DNA of 10,437 bases from Sysuimicrobium calidum (GTDB lineage Bacteria; Sysuimicrobiota; Sysuimicrobiia; Sysuimicrobiales; Sysuimicrobiaceae). The stretch covers positions 1 through 10,437 of the forward strand of contig JAVKHN010000055.1 of assembly GCA_031459935.1 (NCBI GenBank), in the 5' to 3' direction. The first letter of the stretch is position 1. Every line of letters begins with the position of its first letter. Positions 5,367 to 10,437 of the stretch are shown one piece after another. A program made the translations under genes and the position numbers. The notes under the pieces were generated by a model. That model searched no databases. It was not told the DNA's origin and saw only the letters and a program-made list of their open reading frames with translations.

Positions 5367-6857
5367 CTACGTGGACCGGAGCACGAGAGAGGTGTTCCCC
5401 TTTTGGATGGCCACGTACCGCACCTGAGACTGCGCGCTCAGGCGTTCCAGAAGCGCGGCGAGGGAGTTCCGCGGGGCCCGGGCCGGGCGGGAGCCGTTCC
5501 CCTTCACCCCCTGGACCTCCCCCTCTCCCTTCATGATGCAGTGCAGCAGCAGGGTCTCCTCGTCCGCGTGCACCATTCCCAGCTTCTGCCGGATCACCTC
5601 CAGGGGAGCCTCTTCCTCCTCCCGCAGCGCCTCCAGCTGTGCGGCGATCTCCCGCGCCCGGGCCCGTCCCAGGATCCGGTCCTTCGCCTCCGGATCCATG
5701 CAGGTATACCCCGAGTCCTCCCCGAAGGCTCCCAGGGCGAACCGGATCACCTCGTCCGTCACCAGCCGGTACCGCTCCCCCGTCAGCACGTTCAGGGCCG
5801 CCTGCGTGGCCACGTGCTGGGAGTACGGCGTGATCATGATGGGGTACCCGAGGTCCGCCCGGACCCGTACGATCTCCTCCAGCACCTCCTGCAACCGGTG
5901 TTCCATGCGCAGCTCCTGCAGCTGGAACCGCAGGTTCGAGATGACCCCTCCCGGCACCTGGTGCACATACTGGCCGTAGTCGTACTCCACGGGCATCCCC
6001 ACGGGTCTACCTTCCCGTCGGGCGAACGTCCAAAGCCGCTCTGAGGCCGCCTGTACCGCTTCCTCGTTCACCTGCACCGTCCATCCCAGATACCGGGCGT
6101 TCTGCACCACGTTGAAGACGGACGGCTGTGAGGATCCATTGGCGAGCGGCGGGATGGCGGTGTGCACGACCCGAACCCCCAGCTGGATGGCCTCCAGGTA
6201 GCAGAGGGGAGCCAACCCTGTGGTGCAGTGCGAGTGGAGCTCCACCGGGACAGCTCCGGCCGCCTCCACGATGGCCGGCAGCAGGGTCCGGACCCGGTCC
6301 GGCGTCAGCAGTCCCCCCTGATCCTTGAGGTAGACGGCATCCGGCCGGAAGGCCACCAGCTCCCGGGTCTTCTCCGCGTAGTACGCGTCCGTGTGTCGGG
6401 GGGAGATGGTGTACGAGAGGGCGAAGACGATCTGGTAGTTCAGGGAGCGCAAGAAGGGCACCAACCACGGGAAGAGCCGTTTGGGCTGGTCCATGGTGTT
6501 GGCCGTGAGCTGGGCCCGGTTTAACGCCCCGATGGTCGCCACGCGCTCGAAGAACAGCATGGTCAGGCAGCGGGGATTGACGCCGGCGAAGGGGTTGAGG
6601 CTCACGGCACCCATGCATGCCTTGGTCACGCCCCGAAGGACCCGCGCCACCACCCGGCACATCTCCCAGGGATCCTCCCGCAGGTCCCGCACGAACTTCT
6701 TGAAGTAAATGGGATTGACGGGCACCTCCACCGCGTGGAACTCCGCCCGCACGAGATCCCCCGCCACCTCCGCGATGAGCCGCGTGGGGATGTCCGAGGC
6801 CCACAGGCTCTGGGCACCGTCCCGGAGTGTGGTATCCACGAACCGCACCGGACCCAT
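5367..6857 (-). CDS. Divergent carboxyltransferase-like protein (pyruvate carboxylase B / OadA family), no biotin domain
   Basis: The protein has 496 residues from the ATG at 6857, which has AGGGGG 6 bases upstream; a TTG at 6878 would add seven residues. An HMGL-like TIM barrel (about 4-265) is followed by a conserved carboxylase (PYC/OADA) domain (about 290-440). Family residues seen are DTTLRDGAQSLWA (8-20), Lys178 in YLKDQGGLL (the carbamylated metal-binding lysine position), and His208 and His210 in HSHCTTG. Also present are SSQP (242-245), YVHQVPGGVISNL (297-309) and TPYSQHVATQAALNVLTGERY (343-363). Differences are marked: the RGQN and FDALND pocket segments of pyruvate enzymes are absent, and Ser242 replaces the conserved Thr of TSQP. 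The C-terminus has no biotinyl MKM motif. A separate biotin carrier and biotin carboxylase would be needed for carboxyl transfer, and none is in the window. It is the last gene of a Liv-type importer operon, so it may act on the imported carboxylate. Confidence 0.82.
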   Translation of the reverse strand: MGPVRFVDTTLRDGAQSLWASDIPTRLIAEVAGDLVRAEFHAVEVPVNPIYFKKFVRDLREDPWEMCRVVARVLRGVTKACMGAVSLNPFAGVNPRCLTMLFFERVATIGALNRAQLTANTMDQPKRLFPWLVPFLRSLNYQIVFALSYTISPRHTDAYYAEKTRELVAFRPDAVYLKDQGGLLTPDRVRTLLPAIVEAAGAVPVELHSHCTTGLAPLCYLEAIQLGVRVVHTAIPPLANGSSQPSVFNVVQNARYLGWTVQVNEEAVQAASERLWTFARREGRPVGMPVEYDYGQYVHQVPGGVISNLRFQLQELRMEHRLQEVLEEIVRVRADLGYPIMITPYSQHVATQAALNVLTGERYRLVTDEVIRFALGAFGEDSGYTCMDPEAKDRILGRARAREIAAQLEALREEEEAPLEVIRQKLGMVHADEETLLLHCIMKGEGEVQGVKGNGSRPARAPRNSLAALLERLSAQSQVRYVAIQKGNTSLVLRST

Positions 6858-6867
6858 CCCTATCCCC

Positions 6868-7575
6868 CTAGACCGCAAGATAGGTTTGCTTCAGCGATTC
6901 GTCCGCGAGGAGCGCCTCGTACGTGCCCTGGAACTGTACCTGACCCTTGTCCAGGATGTAGATCCTCGAGCTGAGGCCTGCCGCGAACCACAGGTTCTGC
7001 TCGGAGAGCAGGATCGCGAGCCCCATCTCCCGGAGCCTCCGGATCTGCTCCCACAGGGCCTGGACCACCAAAGGGGCTAGGCCCTCCGAAGGCTCATCGA
7101 GGAGCAGGAGCTCCGGACCCCCCATGAGGGCACGGGCGATGGCCAGCATCCGCTGTTCCCCTCCGCTGAGGGACCGTCCGGGCCGGTTCCGCAACGGTTC
7201 CAGGGCGGGGAAGAGCTGGAAGACCTTCTCCACCGTCCACCCCTGACCTCCCCGAACCCCCCGGCGTCCCTCCATGCCCACCAGCAGGTTCTCCAGAACC
7301 GTCAAGCTGGGAAAGATGCGGCGATCCTCCGGCACGTACCCGATCCCCATGCGCCGGATGGCATAGGTGGGACGTCCGATCAGGCTCTGCCCGTGAAAGA
7401 GGATGCGTCCCTCCACCTGGGGAACCAGGCCCATGATGGACTTCAGAGTGGTGCTCTTGCCGGCCCCGTTCCGTCCCAGAAGGCACACGACCTCTCCCTC
7501 CTCCACGGAGAGGGCCACGTCCTGCAGAACCCACCCGTGGCCGTATCCCGCAAACACCCGCTCCAGCACCAACAC
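6868..7575 (-). CDS. livF: Branched-chain amino-acid-type ABC importer, ATPase LivF
   Basis: This 235-residue ATP-binding subunit has the usual LivF length. It powers import together with LivG under the LivH/LivM membrane pair. Walker A is GRNGAGKST (34-42), the Q-loop region is GYVPEDRRIFPSLTVLENL (79-97), the signature is LSGGE (136-140), and Walker B is LLLLDEP (156-162), followed by SEGLAP. The switch position reads SEQN (191-194), with Gln in place of His as is normal for LivF. The start is the GTG at 7575, five bases after the LivG stop, with AGGA close upstream. Its own stop overlaps the ribosome site of the carboxyltransferase-like gene, which indicates tight co-translation. Transporters of this family carry hydrophobic or polar amino acids, amides, urea or small carboxylates; the substrate cannot be read from the ATPase. 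Confidence 0.93.
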   Translation of the reverse strand: MLVLERVFAGYGHGWVLQDVALSVEEGEVVCLLGRNGAGKSTTLKSIMGLVPQVEGRILFHGQSLIGRPTYAIRRMGIGYVPEDRRIFPSLTVLENLLVGMEGRRGVRGGQGWTVEKVFQLFPALEPLRNRPGRSLSGGEQRMLAIARALMGGPELLLLDEPSEGLAPLVVQALWEQIRRLREMGLAILLSEQNLWFAAGLSSRIYILDKGQVQFQGTYEALLADESLKQTYLAV

Positions 7576-7580
7576 CGTTC

Positions 7581-8360
7581 CTACCGTCCTCCAGGCTTCC
7601 CGCTCCCCCGGGTTTCCTCCCCCAGGTAGACCCGCCGGACCTCCGGATCCGCCCGCACCTCCCCGGGAGTTCCCTCCGCGATCACCGTTCCCCGGTTCAA
7701 GACGGTGATCCGGTCCGCCACGGAGAACACCACGTCCATATCATGCTCGATGAGCAGGGTGGTGATCCCGCGTGCCTCCACCACCTTCCGCACCAGGGCC
7801 ATCAGTTGAGGACGCTCCGGGACCGGGATTCCGGAGGTGGGCTCATCCAGCAGGAGGATCTCCGGGTCGCAGGCGAGGGCCAGAGCGAGTTCCAGCTTCT
7901 TGCGATCCCCGTGCGGGAGCTCCCCCGCCCGCCGGTGCGCCTGTTCTTCCAGGCGCACCTGCCGCAGGATCTCCCACGCCTCCTCCACCTCTACCCGACG
8001 GAAGGGCGTCAGCGGCCGCCACAGGTAGCCTCCCATGGCTGCACGGGCCAGCTGGACGTTCTCCAGGGCAGTGGCGGTGGGGAAAACGCTCGTGATCTGG
8101 AACGTCCGGGCGACCCGTCTATGGACGACCCGATACGGGGGTAACCCCGTGACGTCCTCCCCTCGAATTTGAATCCGACCCCGGTCCGGCCGCAGGAACC
8201 CTGTGAGCAGGTGGAAGAGGGTGGTTTTCCCGGCCCCGTTGGGGCCGATGATCGCGTGAACCGTCCCCCGACGGACCGAGAGGTTCACCCCGGCCACCGC
8301 GGCCACCCCTCCGAAGCGCTTCCACAGGTCCTCGGTGCAGAGGACGGGCTCCTCCGTCAT
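7581..8360 (-). CDS. livG: Branched-chain amino-acid-type ABC importer, ATPase LivG
   Basis: The protein has 259 residues and starts at the ATG at 8360, which overlaps the LivM stop as ATGA and has AGGTG just upstream. A longer open frame to 8672 reads through LivM in another frame and has no family resemblance. Walker A is GPNGAGKTT (39-47), the Q-loop is RTFQITSVFP (85-94), the signature is LPHGD (148-152, a variant I recall in LivG-type proteins), Walker B is EILLLDEP (167-174), and the H-switch is LLIEHDMDVVF (202-212). The C-terminal segment GTVIAEGTPGEVRADPEVRRVYLGEE (starting at residue 224) is the typical LivG tail. It pairs with LivF, encoded immediately downstream. The D-loop region reads SGIPVPER, slightly unlike the more common AGM-P-E, but the ATPase motifs are otherwise complete. 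Confidence 0.93.
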   Translation of the reverse strand: MTEEPVLCTEDLWKRFGGVAAVAGVNLSVRRGTVHAIIGPNGAGKTTLFHLLTGFLRPDRGRIQIRGEDVTGLPPYRVVHRRVARTFQITSVFPTATALENVQLARAAMGGYLWRPLTPFRRVEVEEAWEILRQVRLEEQAHRRAGELPHGDRKKLELALALACDPEILLLDEPTSGIPVPERPQLMALVRKVVEARGITTLLIEHDMDVVFSVADRITVLNRGTVIAEGTPGEVRADPEVRRVYLGEETRGSGKPGGR

Positions 8361-9325
8361 CCCCACCTGCGTCTCCGAACCCGAAGTTCCACGAGTCCCC
8401 GAGGCGCCAGGAAGGCCGCCAGCACGATCACCAGCCCGAGGAAGAACTGCCAGTACGGCGTGGCCCGAGGGACCAGGAACGCCAGGGTCTTGATCACCAC
8501 CGCCCCCACCAGCGGGCCCACGAACCGGTCCGGTCCCCCCAGCACCGCCATGAGGACCGCCTCCGCGGAGCTCTGCCAGCCCGCGGCCTTCGGGAACATG
8601 CTCCCGTGGTGGAAGACGAACAAACTCCCCGCGAGTCCCGCGAGCCCGCCCGAGAGGGTAAACGCCGCCCACTGCACCCGCCGCGCGGGGATCCCGATGG
8701 CCTCCGCCCGGTGCGGGCTATCCCGCACGGCCTTCAGGGCAGCGCCAAAAGGGGACTCGCACACCCGCCACAGGCCCCACAGCGCGAGCCCCACCACCAC
8801 CAGCACCAGGTAGTAGTACACGGTGGAATCGGTCCAGGGCACCGGCGGGAAGACGTCGGTGAGGCCATCGTCTCCCCCCGTCACCTCTTTCCACTTCCAG
8901 AACACGGTGTACAGGAGCTGCCCGAAGGCCAGGGTGAGCATGACGAAGTAGGCCCCTGCGAGCCGCACGCAGAAGAACCCAATCACCGCGGCCGTCAGCA
9001 CCGCCGCGGCGGTCCCGATTCCCGCGGTGGCGAACCAGGGGAGGCCGACCCGCTTCACGAGAATCCCCGCCACGTATCCCCCGACCCCGAAGAAGGCCGC
9101 GTGTCCCAGGCTGAGCAGGCCGCCGTACCCCACCAGGAGGTTGAGGCTCGCAGCGAGAAGGGCCGCGAGCAAGATGTCCACGGCCTGCACCACGTAAGGG
9201 GAGGGAAGGACAAGCGGGAGGACGAGGAGCCCCGCGGAGAGGCTTAGCCAGACCCAGACAGGCTCCCTTGCCCGAGGGCGGGCAGTCTCGAGGGTTCGAG
9301 CGTCCCACATCCGATCGGCTTCCAC
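8357..9325 (-). CDS. livM: Branched-chain amino-acid-type ABC importer, permease LivM
   Basis: This inner-membrane permease of 322 residues has about eight or nine hydrophobic segments (near 29-47, 50-68, 75-92, 98-120, 123-142, 168-187, 217-237, 254-283 and 290-308). Family motifs are LNLLVGYGGLLSLGHAAFFGVGGY (starting at 61), the GGDDGL loop (150-155), and the cytoplasmic coupling loop ALKAVRDSPHRAEAIGI (196-212), which contacts the ATPases. The C-terminal RGLVELRVRRRRW is a short basic tail. The listed start is the GTG at 9325, 19 bases after the LivH stop. The only strong ribosome-like sequence, AAGGGGG at 9339-9345, is rather far from it. The ATG at 9310, which would shorten the protein by five residues, is an alternative. 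The N-terminal stretch before the first membrane segment is arginine-rich and hydrophilic. Confidence 0.93.
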   Translation of the reverse strand: MEADRMWDARTLETARPRAREPVWVWLSLSAGLLVLPLVLPSPYVVQAVDILLAALLAASLNLLVGYGGLLSLGHAAFFGVGGYVAGILVKRVGLPWFATAGIGTAAAVLTAAVIGFFCVRLAGAYFVMLTLAFGQLLYTVFWKWKEVTGGDDGLTDVFPPVPWTDSTVYYYLVLVVVGLALWGLWRVCESPFGAALKAVRDSPHRAEAIGIPARRVQWAAFTLSGGLAGLAGSLFVFHHGSMFPKAAGWQSSAEAVLMAVLGGPDRFVGPLVGAVVIKTLAFLVPRATPYWQFFLGLVIVLAAFLAPRGLVELRVRRRRWG

Positions 9326-9344
9326 CGCTTCGGGAGCACCCCCT

Positions 9345-10211
9345 TCAGTCCACCCCGAAGAGTCCCTTTGGGCGCACCACCAGCACCATGGCCATCAGGG
9401 CGAAGACGAAAGCGATGGCGAACTGCGGGAGGACGAGGATGCCGAAGGCCTGCGTGAGCCCCACCAGGACCGCGGTAGCGGCAGCGCCCAGGATGCTGCC
9501 CAACCCGCCCACCACCACCACCACGAAGGCGTCGATCACCGCGCTCACATCCATCCCCAGACTCGCCCCGGAGATGGGCACCACCAGAACCCCTGCCAGT
9601 CCCGCGAGGGCGGTTCCCACCGCGAACACCTGCGTGGCGAGCCGCGATTCGTCCACCCCGCACGCGGCCGCCATTTCCCGGTCCTGGGCCACGGCCCGCA
9701 CCAGCCGTCCCCACCGGGTGCGCTGGACGATCCATCCCAGGATCAGGGCCACCCCCCCGCTCACCGCAATCACCACCGCGTAGTACCCGGGGAACGTCAC
9801 CCCTCCGATGGAGACCACCCCGAACCGGCCCAGGACCGGGACACCCTTCGGGAACTCGCCCCACACGTACCGACAGAGGTCGGAGATCATGAAGATGAGC
9901 GCCACCATGGGCAGGAGCTGGACCCGGAGGGGAGCGCCGTAGAACCTGCGGATGAGCAGGCGCTCCAGCCCAGCGCCGAGCAGCCCCATGAGGACGGGGA
10001 CGGTCCCCACCAGGACCCAGAACCCTCCCCGGTCGAGGAGGACCTCACTCAGGGCGTACGCCAGGAACCCCGAGAGCATGAAGAGGGAGCCGTGGGCCAG
10101 GTTGAGGAACCGCGAGACCCCGAACACCAGCCACACCCCTGCCGCCAGCAGGAACAGGAAGGAGGCGGAGACCAGGGCGCTGATGAGCTGCAGGCCCAGG
10201 ATGGCATGCAT
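9345..10211 (-). CDS. livH: Branched-chain amino-acid-type ABC importer, permease LivH
   Basis: This 288-residue integral membrane permease has the expected length for LivH. Hydrophobic segments lie near 8-31, 41-58, 65-83, 97-115, 142-162, 194-213, 225-250 and 260-279. Family motifs are GVSRFLNLAHGSLFMLSGFLA (starting at 31), the coupling loop RAVAQDREMAAACGVD (172-187), and GGLGSILGA (235-243) with the closing RPKGLFG (280-286). The ATG at 10211 is 6 bases after the stop of the upstream substrate-binding-protein gene. No clear ribosome site is seen, so coupling to the upstream gene is likely. It forms the translocation pore with LivM. The substrate is not evident from the sequence. Confidence 0.93.
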   Translation of the reverse strand: MHAILGLQLISALVSASFLFLLAAGVWLVFGVSRFLNLAHGSLFMLSGFLAYALSEVLLDRGGFWVLVGTVPVLMGLLGAGLERLLIRRFYGAPLRVQLLPMVALIFMISDLCRYVWGEFPKGVPVLGRFGVVSIGGVTFPGYYAVVIAVSGGVALILGWIVQRTRWGRLVRAVAQDREMAAACGVDESRLATQVFAVGTALAGLAGVLVVPISGASLGMDVSAVIDAFVVVVVGGLGSILGAAATAVLVGLTQAFGILVLPQFAIAFVFALMAMVLVVRPKGLFGVD

Positions 10212-10217
10212 CCCGCG

Positions 10218-10437
10218 CTACCGGCCCAGGGCCCGGAGCCGCCTGATCTGCTCCTCACCGAGCAGGTACTTTTCCCCCTCCACGTACCGGGGATCCGCAA
10301 GCCCCGCCCGACCGTAGGTAGGATCCCAGGTGAACCGCCCGAACCACCAGCCCGCGGTGGACTGGTTGTCAAACGGCCGCAGCTTCACCCAGCCGTGGGA
10401 GGGGTGGAGGTAGGTCATGCCCGGGAGGGCCCGAGCC
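10218..10437 (-). CDS. Probable ABC importer substrate-binding protein, C-terminal fragment
   Basis: Only the last 72 residues are in the window; the frame stays open to the right edge, so the start lies outside. The fragment includes GMTYLHPSHG, a VKLRPFDNQS segment, GRFTWDPTYGRAGLADPRYVEG and a charged end, EEQIRRLRALGR. The RPFDNQS stretch resembles the R-x-x-D-H-Q segment near the C-terminus of periplasmic-binding proteins of the LivJ type (Peripla_BP_6). It sits 6 bases upstream of LivH in the same direction, where a binding-protein gene is expected. The identification rests mainly on position and that short resemblance. A signal peptide or lipobox cannot be checked here. Confidence 0.6.
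   Translation of the reverse strand, partial: ARALPGMTYLHPSHGWVKLRPFDNQSTAGWWFGRFTWDPTYGRAGLADPRYVEGEKYLLGEEQIRRLRALGR

Noticed and set aside
7902..7916. LPHGD in LivG instead of LSGGQ, as a possibly broken ATPase signature
   Set aside because: I recall LPHGD-like signatures in LivG-type ATPases; Walker A, Walker B, the Q-loop and the His switch are all intact.
8361..8672. Extension of LivG upstream to a start at 8672
   Set aside because: The extra residues lie in a shadow frame of LivM and have no ABC-ATPase resemblance; the ATGA overlap at 8357-8360 gives the normal start.

Overview
The window is a dense, GC-rich (roughly two-thirds G+C by eye) stretch of bacterial chromosome. Genes overlap or are separated by only a few bases, GTG starts occur, and several genes have strong Shine-Dalgarno sites. 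No rRNA, tRNA, CRISPR array, insertion sequence or phage gene is visible. The composition and gene content suit a free-living, possibly thermophilic GC-rich bacterium from a deep-branching or uncultivated lineage. The phylum cannot be fixed from this window.

Region A (1-5357) is a carbohydrate cluster. A GH130-type glycoside phosphorylase, cut by the left edge, runs rightward and ends at 844. Facing it is a leftward three-gene operon read from 4057 down to 841: a GT4-like glycosyltransferase (4057-2876), an (alpha/alpha)-barrel-like protein carrying DDNAR and NEN-GAE motifs (2866-1883), and a second GT4 glycosyltransferase (1881-841). The stop codons of the GH130 gene and the last operon gene share the bases CTAG. 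A third GT4 enzyme (4332-5357), of the type that glucosylates diacylglycerol, diverges from the operon across a 274-base spacer. That spacer holds the only clear regulatory sequence: two back-to-back -10-like elements and a perfect 8-bp inverted repeat. The glycosyltransferases would build a glycoside or glycolipid from nucleotide sugars. The GH130 enzyme would break or remodel a beta-mannoside by phosphorolysis. Whether they share one glycan is inference.

Region B (5367-10437) is a leftward operon for a branched-chain amino-acid-type (Liv/HAAT) ABC importer. In transcription order it holds the C-terminus of a probable substrate-binding protein (cut by the right edge), permeases LivH and LivM, ATPases LivG and LivF, and then a carboxyltransferase-like protein of the pyruvate carboxylase B / oxaloacetate decarboxylase alpha family. 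The last gene keeps the metal-binding and lysine residues of that family. It lacks a biotinyl domain and several substrate-pocket signatures, so its reaction is unclear. Its position suggests that it processes the imported carboxylate or amino acid.

The most interesting items are the mannoside-type synthesis and phosphorolysis cluster with its uncharacterised barrel protein, and the divergent biotin-domain-less carboxyltransferase tied to a Liv transporter. All intergenic gaps other than the 4058-4331 spacer are under 20 bases.
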